A stretch of 30,090 nucleotides of DNA from Pseudomonas paralcaligenes (GCF_019655855.1 NZ_BPFX01000010.1:1-30090), one strand, 5' to 3'; numbered from the stretch's first letter, positions 6,766 through 16,292 are shown. Program-made: numbers and translations. The notes: a model not told the origin generated them from the sequence alone.

Positions 6766-7575
6766 TCAGAGTCGCTGCAGGTCGCGCTGCGCCAACTGCG
6801 CCGCCGAGGAACCGGGATACTGAGCGATCAGCTGCTTGAGAATGTCTCGCGCCTTGTCGGTGTTACCCAGGCGTCGCTCCACGTCGGCCAGCTTGAACAG
6901 CGAATCCGGCACCTTAGCATGGTTCGGGTAGTTGGCCGCGACCCGGGCGAAGGCCTTGCCGGCGCCCTGCAGGTCGTTCTGGGCCAGGTTCACCTCACCC
7001 AACCAGTACTGGGCGTTGCCGGCGTACTGGCTCTGCGGGAACTTGCGCAGGAAGCCCTCGAAGGCCTGGCTGGCCTTGGGGAAGTCCTTGGCCTTGATCA
7101 GATCGAAGGCGGCGTCGTAGTAGAGCTTTTCGTTCGCCGGGTCGGCCGGTTCGTTGCTGGCCGCCGGGGCCTGTTGAGCCGGAGCGGCGGGTGTGCCGGC
7201 GGCGTTGATCGCGCCATCGGCCGGGGAATTCTGTGCGGGTGCCTGGGCACCGGCGGCACCGCCTTGCAGGCGGCTATCGAGATCCTGGTAGCGCGCCAGG
7301 CTTTCCTGCTTCAAGCGCTGGATCTCGTTCTGCTGTTCTTCGACCAGACCGCGCAGCTGGGAGATCTCGTCCTGCATCTGCTGCAGCTGCATGAACAACT
7401 GGCCCTGCGCCGAGGTCGGGGCTTGCGCCCCGCCCCCGGCGTAGGCGCCGCTCGTACCATAGCCGGCGGGCGGATAGCTGCTACCGGAGCCGCCATCCAC
7501 CACAGGGACCTCGGCCACTGCCGCGAGCGGCAGGGCCAGAAGCAGAGAGGTCAGGATACGAGGGCACTTACGCAT
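6766..7575 (-). CDS. cpoB: Cell division coordinator CpoB (YbgF), periplasmic TPR protein
   Basis: A 269-residue periplasmic protein that, in E. coli, links peptidoglycan synthesis (PBP1B) with Tol-driven outer-membrane constriction. A signal peptide ends at about AVA-E (residues 19-22). Next comes a Gly/Ser/Tyr-rich linker and a coiled-coil rich in Gln/Glu/Leu (about 55-95), the trimerisation segment. A Pro/Ala linker follows, then C-terminal tetratricopeptide repeats (about 145-265; LYYDAAFDLIKAKDFPKA, YWLGEVNLAQND). It starts 6 nt after pal and is the last gene of the tol cluster; a terminator follows. No strong ribosome site of its own is visible. Confidence 0.95.
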   Translation of the reverse strand: MRKCPRILTSLLLALPLAAVAEVPVVDGGSGSSYPPAGYGTSGAYAGGGAQAPTSAQGQLFMQLQQMQDEISQLRGLVEEQQNEIQRLKQESLARYQDLDSRLQGGAAGAQAPAQNSPADGAINAAGTPAAPAQQAPAASNEPADPANEKLYYDAAFDLIKAKDFPKASQAFEGFLRKFPQSQYAGNAQYWLGEVNLAQNDLQGAGKAFARVAANYPNHAKVPDSLFKLADVERRLGNTDKARDILKQLIAQYPGSSAAQLAQRDLQRL

Positions 7576-7581
7576 GGCGAA

Positions 7582-8082
7582 TTACTTGCGCAGTTCGACG
7601 CGGCGGTTCTGAGCCCAGGAGGACTCGTCGCTGCCGGTGGCAACCGGACGCTCTTCACCGTAGGACACCAGCTCCAGCTGGGCCGGGGAAACGCCCTGCA
7701 GAACAAGGTAGCGCTGAACGGCCTTGGAGCGACGCTCGCCCAGAGCCATGTTGTACTCGCGGGTACCGCGCTCGTCGGTGTGGCCTTCCAGAACGACGCG
7801 AGCGCCGTTGCCTTTCAGGTCTTTGGCGTGTACGTCCAGAGCGCGCATGGCTTCCGGCTTCAGGTCGGAGCTGTCGTACTCGAAGTAGAAGGTGGTGATG
7901 GCGCGCAGAGCGGCTTCTTCGCTCAGAGCACCGTTGTCGATGCCGCTGTTACCGGCGTTGTAGCCAGCGTTCGGATCGACAGCGCCTTCGCCGGAGGCGT
8001 CGCCGCCCTTGGAAGAACAACCGACAGCCACGGCCAGAGCCAGGCTCAGAGCAGCAAATTTGCCGAATTTCAGCATTTCCAT
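7582..8082 (-). CDS. pal: Peptidoglycan-associated lipoprotein Pal (OprL)
   Basis: A 166-residue outer-membrane lipoprotein that anchors the outer membrane to peptidoglycan and docks TolB. The signal peptide ends in the lipobox AVGC with Cys22 as the lipidated residue. A short flexible linker leads to the OmpA-type peptidoglycan-binding domain (about 60-166). Its diaminopimelate-binding signature reads [20 protein letters not shown], with Asp and Arg in the usual places. It is nearly identical to P. aeruginosa OprL as I remember it. AGGAG lies 7 nt before the ATG. A 56-nt gap from tolB contains the palindrome AAAACGTTTT (8123-8132), and pal may have an extra promoter there or in the 3' end of tolB. 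Confidence 0.98.
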   Translation of the reverse strand: MEMLKFGKFAALSLALAVAVGCSSKGGDASGEGAVDPNAGYNAGNSGIDNGALSEEAALRAITTFYFEYDSSDLKPEAMRALDVHAKDLKGNGARVVLEGHTDERGTREYNMALGERRSKAVQRYLVLQGVSPAQLELVSYGEERPVATGSDESSWAQNRRVELRK

Positions 8083-8138
8083 GGTGTAACTCCTAATGAA
8101 CCCCAGGTGTGTTTAAGCAGAAAAAACGTTTTACCGCA

Positions 8139-9440
8139 TCAGTTCAGGAAGGGGGACCAGGACGGTTCCCGTACGTCACCTTGAGCGGTGGGAATCGGGA
8201 GCCTGACACGCCCGTTGGTGGACACGAGCATCAGCACTCCCCGGCCCTGCTGGCGGGTGGCGTAGATTAGCATGGTGCCATTAGGCGCAACAGTGGGAGA
8301 GTCGTCCAGACTGGTCTCCGAAAGAATGCGCAGGCGGCTGGTCACGAGATCCTGAGCGGCCACCTTGAAGTTGGTGAAACCGTCCTGGCGATGGATCATC
8401 ACCAGGGTCTTCTCGTCGGCGGAAAGTTTCGGGTTGGCGTTGTAGTTGCCGGTGAAGGTCACCCGCTCGGCATTGCCGCCGTGGATGCTCTGCTTGTAGA
8501 TCTGCGGCTTGCCGGCCCGGTCGCTGGTGAAGTACAGGGTCTGCCCGTCCTTGCCCCAGAACGGCTCGGTCTCGATCGAGCCCGAATTGGTCACGCGCTG
8601 GATCTGGCGCGAGCCGAGGTCCATCACGTAGATCTCCGGGTTGCCGTCCTTGGACAGCACGAAGGCCAGGCGATTGCCGTCCGGCGAGAAGGCCGGGGCG
8701 CCATTGAGGCCCTCGAAGTTGGTCAGCTGCTCGCGGCGACCGGTATCGATGTGTTGCAGGAAGATACGCGGGCGGCGCTGCTCGAACGACACGTAGGCGA
8801 TGCGACGACCGTCCGGCGCGTAGCGCGGCGACAGTATCGGCTCCCGGGACTGCAGCAGGGTCACGCCGCGCGCACCATCATAGTCGGAGCGCTGCAGGGT
8901 GTAGCGGGTGTTGTTCACGCCGAAACGCTCGGCGGTGACATAGAGCATCTTGGTGGAGAAGGCGCCCTTGATGCCGGTGAGCTTCTCGAATGCCTGGTCG
9001 GCGATATGGTGGGCCATGTCGCGCAGCTGATCCGGCGTACCGCCCACGGTGCCGGCGACCACCTGTTGCTGGGTGGTCACGTTGAACAGGGCGAACTGCA
9101 CCTGCAGGCGACCGCCGTTGGGCACGATGCTGCCCACCATCACGTACTGGGCGCCAAGCGCCTGCCAGTCGCGATAGATGATCTCGGCCGCCGAGGTCGG
9201 CAGGCTGATCATGTTCTGCCGCGGGATCGGCGCGTACATGCCGCTGTTGCGCAGGTCGTTGCCGATGACGGTGGAAAGGTCCTCCGGCAGGACGGTGCCG
9301 CCCTGCCAGCCGAACGGCACCACAGCGATCGGGATGGCCCGGTCGGAACCGCCGGTGACCAGGATGTTCTTCTCGTCCGCGACCGCCAGACCGGCAGCGC
9401 AGCAGAGCATGATTAGGAACCCTCGAAACAGATTGATCAC
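8139..9440 (-). CDS. tolB: Tol-Pal system periplasmic protein TolB
   Basis: A 433-residue periplasmic beta-propeller protein that cycles between Pal and TolA. The Sec signal peptide covers about residues 1-21, with cleavage before DEKNILV; the new N-terminus corresponds to the TolA-binding strand. The N-terminal alpha/beta domain spans about 22-160. Repeated propeller blades follow: [45 protein letters not shown] and [15 protein letters not shown]. The start is GTG at 9440; the next in-frame Met would remove half the signal peptide. The GTG overlaps the tolA TGA by 4 nt (GTGA), implying translational coupling. pal follows downstream. Confidence 0.97.
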   Translation of the reverse strand: MINLFRGFLIMLCCAAGLAVADEKNILVTGGSDRAIPIAVVPFGWQGGTVLPEDLSTVIGNDLRNSGMYAPIPRQNMISLPTSAAEIIYRDWQALGAQYVMVGSIVPNGGRLQVQFALFNVTTQQQVVAGTVGGTPDQLRDMAHHIADQAFEKLTGIKGAFSTKMLYVTAERFGVNNTRYTLQRSDYDGARGVTLLQSREPILSPRYAPDGRRIAYVSFEQRRPRIFLQHIDTGRREQLTNFEGLNGAPAFSPDGNRLAFVLSKDGNPEIYVMDLGSRQIQRVTNSGSIETEPFWGKDGQTLYFTSDRAGKPQIYKQSIHGGNAERVTFTGNYNANPKLSADEKTLVMIHRQDGFTNFKVAAQDLVTSRLRILSETSLDDSPTVAPNGTMLIYATRQQGRGVLMLVSTNGRVRLPIPTAQGDVREPSWSPFLN

Positions 9441-10411
9441 AGGTCCAGGTCCTCTGGTGTAAAGGTCATCTTGAATGAGCGATAGGGGTTGAATTCACTG
9501 GGACTCAAGCCCTGCATTTCCGTCACCCTGCCCACGTTGCGCACGGCGGTCACCGCCGAGCTGTCGAAGGCGGAGTCGCCGCTGGAACGCACCACGGTGG
9601 CATTGGTGATGGAGCCATCGGGCAGCATGTTGATCTGCACCACCACCGTCATGCCGTTGCGCGCCGAAGGCGGACGGCTCCAGCCTTGCGACACGTAGCG
9701 CCGGATCAGGTCATCGAAATCGCCGGCGACCTGATCGCCCTGAGTCTCCGCCAGCGCCTGCTGCCGCTCGGTGGTATCGGAAAGCAGCTCGGCCAGGGCC
9801 TGGGCCTTCTTCTCATCGGCGGACTTGCGTGCGGCCTCCTGGGCCTTTTTCTTCGCGGCTTCGGCGGCGGCCTTCTTCTTGGCCTCTTCCGCAGCCTTTT
9901 TCTTGGCGGCCTCGGCAGACTTCTTCCTGGCTTCCTCGGCGGCTTTCTTCTTGGCCTCTTCGGCCGCCTTCTTCTTATCGTCCTCGGCCTTCTTCTTAGC
10001 GATCTCGGCCTGTTTCTTCTGCTCGGCAGCCTTCGCTTCCTCGGCCTTCTTGGCCTCGGCCTGCTTCTTCGCCACCTCAGCCTGTTTGGCTGCCTCGGCT
10101 TTCTTTTGTTCCGCCGCCGCTTCCTGCTTCTGCTGCTCCTCCTTGCGGGCCTCCATCTGTTCCACCTCGTACTGGCGGGCCTTGGTCTTCTCGGCCTCGC
10201 CAGCAATCTTCTGGGTGGTCTGGGTGGTCGCCTTGCTCTGGGATTTCAGCTGGTACAGCGTAGCCTGCACGATCGGCTTGGCCGGCGGCAGCTCGGGGGC
10301 GAAGTGGAAGCTGACGAACAGCATGGCGAACATCAGGACGTGCATCGCCACGGCCCAGATGGTCGGCCAGAAATAGCTTTCCGACGAGGAGCGAACGCTC
10401 TTCTGCTGCAT
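9437..10411 (-). CDS. tolA: Tol-Pal system protein TolA
   Basis: A 324-residue inner-membrane energy transducer that spans the periplasm. A short cytoplasmic N-terminus is followed by one membrane helix (about residues 14-35, with the TolA Ser/His face visible in [17 protein letters not shown]). Next is a long Ala/Lys/Glu helical domain (about 70-210) made of [12 protein letters not shown] repeats. The globular C-terminal domain (about 230-324) reads [16 protein letters not shown] and ends near [11 protein letters not shown]. It is a little shorter than the P. aeruginosa protein (about 347 residues), the difference most likely lying in the repeat domain. Its ATG shares one base with the tolR stop codon (TGATG), and its own stop overlaps the tolB GTG. 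It is powered by TolQR. Confidence 0.96.
   Translation of the reverse strand: MQQKSVRSSSESYFWPTIWAVAMHVLMFAMLFVSFHFAPELPPAKPIVQATLYQLKSQSKATTQTTQKIAGEAEKTKARQYEVEQMEARKEEQQKQEAAAEQKKAEAAKQAEVAKKQAEAKKAEEAKAAEQKKQAEIAKKKAEDDKKKAAEEAKKKAAEEARKKSAEAAKKKAAEEAKKKAAAEAAKKKAQEAARKSADEKKAQALAELLSDTTERQQALAETQGDQVAGDFDDLIRRYVSQGWSRPPSARNGMTVVVQINMLPDGSITNATVVRSSGDSAFDSSAVTAVRNVGRVTEMQGLSPSEFNPYRSFKMTFTPEDLDL
9790..10200 (-). repeat. Coding repeat region of TolA domain II
   Basis: A run of short, imperfect repeats encoding Lys/Ala/Glu heptad-like blocks (KKKAAEEA variants). The plus strand shows repeated CTTCTTCTTGGC / CTCTTCGGC phrases. Such tracts commonly vary in unit number between strains. Confidence 0.6.
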
Positions 10412-10869
10412 CAGGGCGCCTCGGTGATCAGCCCGACGTTGCCGACGCCGGCCTGCTGCAGGCCGCCCATCACGGCCATGACCGAGCCATAGTCGACAGC
10501 CTTGTCGCCACGCACGAAGACCTGCACTTTCTTACCCTGGCCGGCGTTCTGGTTCATGATCGCGCTGACCGTCTGCACCAGGGCGGGCAGCTCGGTGGCG
10601 GTCTCGCTGGCCTTGCCCTGGTCCGGGTCGACTTCCTCGCCCATGTTCCAGTAGTAGGTCTTGTCGGCCTTGATCGAGATGGTCAGCACGCGGGCGTCGT
10701 TGTCCTGCGGCAGCGCCTCGCTGGAAACCTTGGGCAGGTCGACCTTGACGCCCTGGTTGAGCATCGGCGCGGTCACCATGAAGATCACCAGCAGCACGAG
10801 CATGACGTCGATGTAGGGCACGACGTTCATCTCGGCGACCGGCTTGCGTCTGTTGCGGATTCTGGCCAT
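10411..10869 (-). CDS. tolR: Tol-Pal system proton channel subunit TolR
   Basis: A 152-residue ExbD/TolR-family protein. It has one N-terminal membrane helix (about residues 18-36) carrying the essential proton-path aspartate Asp21 in VPYIDVMLVLLVIFMV. A periplasmic domain follows (VKVDLPK through QVFVRGDKAVDYGSVM). With TolQ it converts proton-motive force into TolA movement. ATG at 10869; a 10-nt gap separates it from the tolQ stop. The stop shares a base with the tolA start. Confidence 0.97.
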   Translation of the reverse strand: MARIRNRRKPVAEMNVVPYIDVMLVLLVIFMVTAPMLNQGVKVDLPKVSSEALPQDNDARVLTISIKADKTYYWNMGEEVDPDQGKASETATELPALVQTVSAIMNQNAGQGKKVQVFVRGDKAVDYGSVMAVMGGLQQAGVGNVGLITEAP

Positions 10870-10879
10870 GGGCTGAGAC

Positions 10880-11581
10880 TCACTCGTCCGAGGTGTGGAC
10901 CTTGCGGTGCAGGATGGCCTGGAACTCGTCGGCGAAGGTGTAGTAGCGGCCGATCAGCATCTCGCCACGAGCGGCGAAGCGGTTGTAGGCGATTACCGCA
11001 GGGATGGCGGCGAACAGGCCGATGGCGGTGGCGATCAGCGCCTCGGCGATGCCCGGGGCCACGGTGGCCAGGGTCGCCTGCTGCACCTGGGCCAGGCCGC
11101 GGAAGGAGTTCATGATGCCCCACACGGTGCCGAACAGGCCGATGTAGGGACTGGTGGAACCGACGGTGGCGAGGAACGGCAGGCTCTGCTCGAGCTTCTC
11201 TTCCTCGCGGGAGATGGCGACGCGCATAGCACGGGCCACGCCGTCCATCACCGCGTCAGGGTCGACGCCCGGCTGCTGGCGCAGGCGGGAAAACTCCTTG
11301 AAGCCGGCGCGGAAGATCTGCTCGACGCCGCAGTCCGGGTCCGGGTTGCTGCCGGCTTGGCGATACAGCTTGGACAGGTCGATGCCGGACCAGAAGCGCT
11401 CCTCGAACACTTCGAGGGACTTCTTCGCTGCGCGCAGCATGGTGCTGCGCTGGAAGATCATGATCCAGGAGGTGACCGAGGCGGCCACCAGGGTCAGCAT
11501 GACCAGTTGCACCACCAGGCTGGCGTTGCTGATCAGGCTCCACATCGACATATGGTCGACGGCGTTGGCTGTTGCTTCCAC
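10880..11581 (-). CDS. tolQ: Tol-Pal system proton channel subunit TolQ
   Basis: A 233-residue ExbB/TolQ/MotA-family inner-membrane protein with three membrane helices: about residues 18-38, 135-160 (GSTSPYIGLFGTVWGIMNSF) and 165-195 (TVAPGIAEALIATAIGLFAAIPAVIAYN, split by the conserved Pro-Gly). The cytoplasmic loop includes ARAMRVAISREEEKLE. The start is GTG at 11581, with AGGAG 8 nt upstream inside the end of ybgC and only 1 nt between the genes. This start gives the expected MExx...DHMSMWSLI N-terminus. It forms the stator with TolR. Confidence 0.97.
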   Translation of the reverse strand: MEATANAVDHMSMWSLISNASLVVQLVMLTLVAASVTSWIMIFQRSTMLRAAKKSLEVFEERFWSGIDLSKLYRQAGSNPDPDCGVEQIFRAGFKEFSRLRQQPGVDPDAVMDGVARAMRVAISREEEKLEQSLPFLATVGSTSPYIGLFGTVWGIMNSFRGLAQVQQATLATVAPGIAEALIATAIGLFAAIPAVIAYNRFAARGEMLIGRYYTFADEFQAILHRKVHTSDE

Positions 11582-11582
11582 G

Positions 11583-12038
11583 CTACTCTCCTACCGATCC
11601 TGCTGTGACTGTACCCATGCCGGCTGCGAAGGCTGCGCGCAGCGCTTCGGGGATGGCACGGGGTTTCAAATTGTCGGCCCGCACGCAGGCCACCACGAAC
11701 TGCCCTTCGCAAAGCAGCGCCTCATCCGTTGCCCGCCGTACCTGTTGACGGAAGCGCAGGCTGGCACGGTTCAACTCCATTACCTCGGCAGTGACAAGAA
11801 TTTCGTCGTCCAGCCTCGCCGGCGAGCGATAGCGCGCCTCGGCGGAATGCACGACGAACAACAGGTTCTCACCGGCCAGCTGCGACTGGGCAAAGCCCAG
11901 GCTGCGCAGGCACTCGGTGCGAGCCCGCTCCATGAACTTGAGGTAATTGACGTAATAGACGATGCCGCCGGCGTCGGTGTCCTCGTAGTACACCCGACAC
12001 CTGAAGATGAAAGGCTGGGCCTCGTTTTGCGCGCGCAT
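11583..12038 (-). CDS. ybgC: Acyl-CoA thioesterase YbgC (Tol-Pal associated)
   Basis: A 151-residue hotdog-fold thioesterase of the 4-hydroxybenzoyl-CoA thioesterase family. It is conserved as the first gene of tol-pal clusters and probably acts on acyl-CoA/acyl-ACP near phospholipid synthesis. The active-site region is [19 protein letters not shown] with catalytic Asp22 (Asp18 in E. coli), followed by the FMERARTE helix. ATG at 12038 is fixed by an in-frame TAG two codons upstream; the nearest AGGAG is 13 nt away, so translation initiation may be modest. A small inverted repeat (CTTGCC/GGCAAG, 12060-12077) lies between it and ruvB. No strong promoter was seen, so read-through from ruvCAB is possible. 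Confidence 0.95.
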   Translation of the reverse strand: MRAQNEAQPFIFRCRVYYEDTDAGGIVYYVNYLKFMERARTECLRSLGFAQSQLAGENLLFVVHSAEARYRSPARLDDEILVTAEVMELNRASLRFRQQVRRATDEALLCEGQFVVACVRADNLKPRAIPEALRAAFAAGMGTVTAGSVGE

Positions 12039-12091
12039 ACTCTAGTGTTTACTCCTGGCCTTGCCAATCCGGGCAAGCCTTTGTTTTGCAA

Positions 12092-13141
<1,050 letters not shown>

Positions 13142-13144
13142 TTC

Positions 13145-13750
13145 TTACACCATTCCTTTCAGGGCACGGCGGATCAGCTCTTCGCTGGACAGCCCTTCTT
13201 CCTGTACGGCCGCCACGGCCTTGCTGGCCTCCTGCGGCTTGAAGCCGAGCGAGATCAGCGCGCTCACGGCGTCGCTCTCGGCGCTTGAGACTGCCACGCC
13301 GGCACGAGGTTCCACCACCAGCGGGGCGATGGACGGCATCGCCTCCCAGGCCTTGAAGCGGTCTTTCAACTCCACCAGCAGGCGCTCGGCGGTCTTCTTG
13401 CCGACGCCGGGGATCTTCACCAGGGTCGAGGTGTCCTGGGCCTGCACGCAGCGCACCAGCTCGTCCACCTCCAGCCCCGACATCAGCGCCAGGGCCAGCT
13501 TGGGCCCAACGCCGTTGAGCCGGATCAGCTCGCGGAACAGCTCACGCTCGCGCTTTTCGGCGAAGCCGTAGAGCAGGTGGGCGTCCTCGCGCACCACCAG
13601 ATGGGTATGCAGGGTCACCGGCTGGCCCACGGCTGGCAGGCGATAGAGCGTGGTCATCGGCACTTCCAGCTCGTAGCCGATGCCGCCCACGTCGAGGATC
13701 AAATGCGGCGGCTGCTTTTCCGCCAGGGTGCCCTTGAGGCGTCCGATCAC
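13145..13750 (-). CDS. ruvA: Holliday junction DNA helicase subunit RuvA
   Basis: A 201-residue junction-binding protein that assembles as tetramers. The N-terminal OB domain reads [20 protein letters not shown]. Two helix-hairpin-helix motifs lie in the middle ([18 protein letters not shown] and [21 protein letters not shown]). The C-terminal three-helix domain contacts RuvB ([16 protein letters not shown]). The start is GTG at 13750 with AAGGA about 10 nt upstream, 18 nt after the ruvC stop. Confidence 0.98.
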   Translation of the reverse strand: MIGRLKGTLAEKQPPHLILDVGGIGYELEVPMTTLYRLPAVGQPVTLHTHLVVREDAHLLYGFAEKRERELFRELIRLNGVGPKLALALMSGLEVDELVRCVQAQDTSTLVKIPGVGKKTAERLLVELKDRFKAWEAMPSIAPLVVEPRAGVAVSSAESDAVSALISLGFKPQEASKAVAAVQEEGLSSEELIRRALKGMV

Positions 13751-13768
13751 GAATGTGTTTCCTTCTGT

Positions 13769-14293
13769 TTACAGGCGCAGCCGGCCGCCGCGGCGCTTGG
13801 CGCCGAGCAGGCCGTGAGGAATTAGACTCTGCCGGTGGTGGGCATGGCAGAGGGCGATGGCGAGTGCGTCGGAGGCATCGATCTGCGGCTTCTGCACCAG
13901 CTTGAGCAGATGCATGACCATCATCTGCACCTGCTGCTTGTCCGCGCCGCCGGTGCCGGCGATGGCCTGCTTGACCTGGCTGGCGGTGTATTCGCTGACT
14001 TCCAGCCCGGCCTCGATGCCGGCGACGATAGCGGCGCCACGCGCCTGCCCGAGCTTGAGCGCCGAGTCGGCGTTCCTGGCCATGAACACCTGCTCGATGC
14101 CCATGGTCACCGGACCGTGAAGGCGGATGACCTCGCTGACGCCGCGGAACACCATCTGCAGCCGACTGGCCAGATCCCCCTCGCCCGTGCGGATGCAGCC
14201 CGAGGCGATGTACTCGCAGCCGCGCCCGGTATCGCGCACCACGCCGTAGCCGGTGATGCGCGAACCGGGGTCGATGCCAAGGATCAGGGTCAT
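13769..14293 (-). CDS. ruvC: Crossover junction endodeoxyribonuclease RuvC
   Basis: A 174-residue Holliday-junction resolvase with an RNase-H-like fold, acting as a dimer with RuvAB. The four catalytic acids are all present: Asp8 (LILGIDPGS), Glu67 (GIEQVF), Asp139 and Asp142 ([10 protein letters not shown]). I chose ATG 14293 rather than the longer frame because [12 protein letters not shown] is the family start and GGAG lies about 11 nt upstream. It is the first gene of ruvC-ruvA-ruvB. A LexA-like box lies 38 nt upstream, and the usual upstream neighbour yebC is absent. Confidence 0.97.
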   Translation of the reverse strand: MTLILGIDPGSRITGYGVVRDTGRGCEYIASGCIRTGEGDLASRLQMVFRGVSEVIRLHGPVTMGIEQVFMARNADSALKLGQARGAAIVAGIEAGLEVSEYTASQVKQAIAGTGGADKQQVQMMVMHLLKLVQKPQIDASDALAIALCHAHHRQSLIPHGLLGAKRRGGRLRL

Positions 14294-14330
14294 GCAGCGT
14301 TTCGCTCCGCGAGCCGGCCGAACCGACACA

Positions 14331-14346
14331 CTGTCTATTTATCCAG
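14331..14346 (-). promoter_or_regulatory. Candidate LexA (SOS) box of ruvCAB
   Basis: CTGTCTATTTATCCAG (plus strand) has the CTG-N10-CAG frame and matches 13 of 16 positions of the gammaproteobacterial LexA consensus CTGTATATATATACAG. It is 38 nt upstream of the ruvC ATG, where repression of the promoter would be expected. In E. coli ruvAB is a LexA target, so the function fits. Confidence 0.65.
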
Positions 14347-14392
14347 CCGCGAGTATACGGACCGGCGTCTGCATAAAAAAGGCTCACGAATA

Positions 14393-14433
14393 CAATCCGG
14401 GGTGGCGGATTCCCGGATTGCATCCGGGCTACG
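14393..14433. repeat. REP-like palindromic repeat (CCCGGATT...ATCCGGGCTACG family)
   Basis: CAATCCGGG (14393-14401) pairs with CCCGGATTG (14412-14420). The latter half can instead pair with ATCCGGG (14422-14428). The 22-nt core at 14412-14433 recurs with 20 of 22 identity at 21331-21352, and with 21 of 22 identity in inverted orientation at 21188-21209. It belongs to a dispersed Pseudomonas intergenic repeat family. Confidence 0.65.
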
Positions 14434-14451
14434 GCGTTCACCCCAGATACG

Positions 14452-14492
14452 ACGAGGCCCGGCGGAAGCGCTGTGCTCCCGCCGGGCCTCGT
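14452..14492 (-). terminator. Long stem-loop after the Old Yellow Enzyme gene
   Basis: A perfect 14-bp stem (ACGAGGCCCGGCGG at 14452-14465 and its complement at 14479-14492) with a 13-nt loop begins 18 nt after the stop codon of the downstream-transcribed OYE gene. No T-run follows on the minus strand. It probably marks the 3' end of the transcript, though not as a canonical intrinsic terminator. Confidence 0.55.
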
Positions 14493-14510
14493 CGGCGCCG
14501 CTGGTCGAGG

Positions 14511-15614
14511 TCAGACCAACTGCTTCAGGGCCTCGCGGCTGAACGGCAGGATGTCGCCCTCGCGGCCATCGCGTACCTTCACCGCCCAGTCCGGGTCGAC
14601 CAGCAGCGCACGGCCCACGGCCACCAGGTCGAACTCCTGCTTGTTCAGGCGCTCCAGCAGCTTCTCCAGGCTGGCCGGCTCGGCCACCTTGTCGGTGTTG
14701 ACCATGAACTGCAGGAACTCGCCGTCCAGGCCGACGCTGCCGACGGTGATGGTCGGCTTGCCGGTGAGCTGGCGGGTCCAGCCGGCCAGGTTGAGGTCGG
14801 AACCCTCGAACTCCGGCTCCCAGAAGCGACGGGTCGAGCAATGGAAGATGTCCACGCCGGCGTCGGCCAGCGGCCTGAGGAAGGCGCCCAGCTCCTCGGC
14901 GCTCTGCACCAAGCGCGCGGTGTAGTCCTGCTGCTTCCACTGGGAAAAACGGAAGATGATCGGGAAGTCCGGGCCGACGGCGGCACGCACGGCCTGGACC
15001 AGTTCGATGGCGAAGCGCGAACGCTGGGCCAGGTCGCCGCCGTATTCATCGGTGCGCTTGTTGCTGCCTTCCCAGAAGAACTGGTCGATCAGGTAGCCGT
15101 GGGCGCCATGGATCTCCACGCCATCCATGCCAATGGCCTTGGCGTCGCGGGCGGCCTGGGCGAAGGCGGCGATCACTTCGTCGATGTCCTGCTTGGTCAT
15201 GCCATGGACCACGACATTGCCGTCCTTGACCTTCTCGCTCGGCCCATAGCCCGGCACGCTGGCATCGGGCTCGGTGCCGAGCTTGCGCACATTGCCCACG
15301 TGCCACAGCTGCGGAACGATCCTGCCGCCTTCGGCGTGTACCGCGTCGACCACCTGCTTCCAGCCGGCCAAGGCATCCTCGCCATAGAAGCGCGGCACGT
15401 TCGGGTAGCCGTTGGCGGCCTTGTGACCAACCGTGGTGCCTTCGGTGACGATCAGGCCGACGCCGGCGGCGGCGCGGCGACGGTAGTACTCCACCACCAG
15501 AGCGTTGGGCACGCCGCCGGGGGAGAAGGAGCGGGTCATAGGCGCCATCACCACGCGGGTGGGCAGTTCCAGGTTGCCCAGGCGGAAGGGCTCGAACAGG
15601 GCTTGAACGGTCAT
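14511..15614 (-). CDS. NADH:flavin oxidoreductase, Old Yellow Enzyme family
   Basis: A 367-residue FMN TIM-barrel ene-reductase that reduces electrophilic alkenes, quinones or nitro compounds with NAD(P)H. Visible motifs are VVMAPMTRS (FMN-binding first strand), GLIVTEGT and PQLWHVGN. The substrate-site pair is His169/His172 with Tyr174 (IHGAHGYLIDQFFW); the two-His arrangement is of the YqjM kind. QRSRFAIELVQAV and the C-terminal phosphate-binding TVGSVGLDGEF and AVGRALLVDPDW are also present. AAGGAG lies 7 nt before the ATG. It is transcribed with, or just after, a TetR regulator resembling the nemR-nemA arrangement. I recall the P. aeruginosa homologue as PA0840. Physiological substrate unknown. 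Confidence 0.95.
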   Translation of the reverse strand: MTVQALFEPFRLGNLELPTRVVMAPMTRSFSPGGVPNALVVEYYRRRAAAGVGLIVTEGTTVGHKAANGYPNVPRFYGEDALAGWKQVVDAVHAEGGRIVPQLWHVGNVRKLGTEPDASVPGYGPSEKVKDGNVVVHGMTKQDIDEVIAAFAQAARDAKAIGMDGVEIHGAHGYLIDQFFWEGSNKRTDEYGGDLAQRSRFAIELVQAVRAAVGPDFPIIFRFSQWKQQDYTARLVQSAEELGAFLRPLADAGVDIFHCSTRRFWEPEFEGSDLNLAGWTRQLTGKPTITVGSVGLDGEFLQFMVNTDKVAEPASLEKLLERLNKQEFDLVAVGRALLVDPDWAVKVRDGREGDILPFSREALKQLV

Positions 15615-15638
15615 GGACTCTCCTTGGGGCCGGCCAGC

Positions 15639-15653
15639 TGACCGGTCGTCTCG
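15639..15653. promoter_or_regulatory. Operator-like repeat before the OYE gene
   Basis: TGACCGGTCGTCTCG, containing the palindrome GACCGGTC (15640-15647), lies 25 nt upstream of the OYE ATG. The identical 15-mer occurs before the tetR gene (16278-16292). GACC/GGTC half-sites are typical of NemR-like TetR regulators, so this is the likely binding site of the adjacent regulator. Confidence 0.6.
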
Positions 15654-15671
15654 TCGATGGGCAAAAAGGGG

Positions 15672-16265
15672 TCAGGGCCGCAACAGCAGCTCCAAACGGT
15701 GAATAAAGGCTTCCAGCGGCTGCAGGCTGCGGCCGACCTTGAGGCGGGCCAGCACGCCCTGCCAGGCGTTGGAAATGAAGATCGCCAGGTTCTCGCAATC
15801 CTCGTCGGCGGCCAGTTCGCCGGCGGCCCGGGCCTGCTCCAGGCAGCGCTGCAGGATGTCAACCGAGGCCTGCTGGATGCGCTCGACCTCGGCACCGATG
15901 GCCGGCAGCACCTCGCTCATCTCGAAGCTCAGGCTGCCGATGAAGCAGTGGTATTCGGGCTGCTCCTGGCGCGCGAAGTGGGCCTGCAGTTCCCGGTAGT
16001 AGCCGAGGATGCGCGCGCTGGGGCTGAGCGCCGGATTGCCCAGGGCCTCGGTATAGCGGGCCAGGCGTGGCTGATAGACGAACTCGAGCGCCTGCAGGGC
16101 GAAGTCTTCCTTGCTGGCGAAGTAGTGGTAGAAGCTGCCCTTGGGGATGCCGGCGGCCTGGACGATTTCCTGCACGCCGGTGCCGTGGTAACCACGGCGC
16201 GTCATCACCTGCGAGCCCTTAGCCAGGATCAAGTCGCGCTTGTCGAGTCGGATGCTGTTGTTCAT
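15672..16265 (-). CDS. TetR/AcrR-family repressor, NemR-like
   Basis: A 197-residue regulator. The N-terminal helix-turn-helix reads GYHGTGVQEIVQAAGIPKGSFYHYFASKE (within residues 25-54), the canonical TetR recognition region; the rest is an all-helical ligand domain. Cys107 in HCFIGSLSFEMS aligns by eye with the electrophile-sensing Cys106 of E. coli NemR. That Cys, together with an OYE gene 57 nt downstream on the same strand, supports a role as a reactive-electrophile sensor that derepresses the reductase. The start is ATG 16265; no other in-frame start fits. Matching 15-bp sites lie before this gene and before the OYE gene, pointing to autoregulation. I infer the function and have not shown it. 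Confidence 0.92.
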   Translation of the reverse strand: MNNSIRLDKRDLILAKGSQVMTRRGYHGTGVQEIVQAAGIPKGSFYHYFASKEDFALQALEFVYQPRLARYTEALGNPALSPSARILGYYRELQAHFARQEQPEYHCFIGSLSFEMSEVLPAIGAEVERIQQASVDILQRCLEQARAAGELAADEDCENLAIFISNAWQGVLARLKVGRSLQPLEAFIHRLELLLRP

Positions 16266-16277
16266 GGAGCGAGCATA

Positions 16278-16292
16278 TGACCGGTCGTCTCG
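16278..16292. promoter_or_regulatory. Operator-like repeat before the tetR gene
   Basis: An exact copy of the 15-mer found at 15639-15653, here 13 nt upstream of the tetR start codon, where binding would block its own transcription or initiation. Confidence 0.6.

Noticed and set aside
6601..8184. 527-residue plus-strand frame opposite cpoB and pal
   Set aside because: It is antisense to unmistakable genes, with shadow composition.
9790..10200. TolA repeat tract as an unusual low-complexity insertion
   Set aside because: The Lys/Ala/Glu helix is the normal domain II of TolA.
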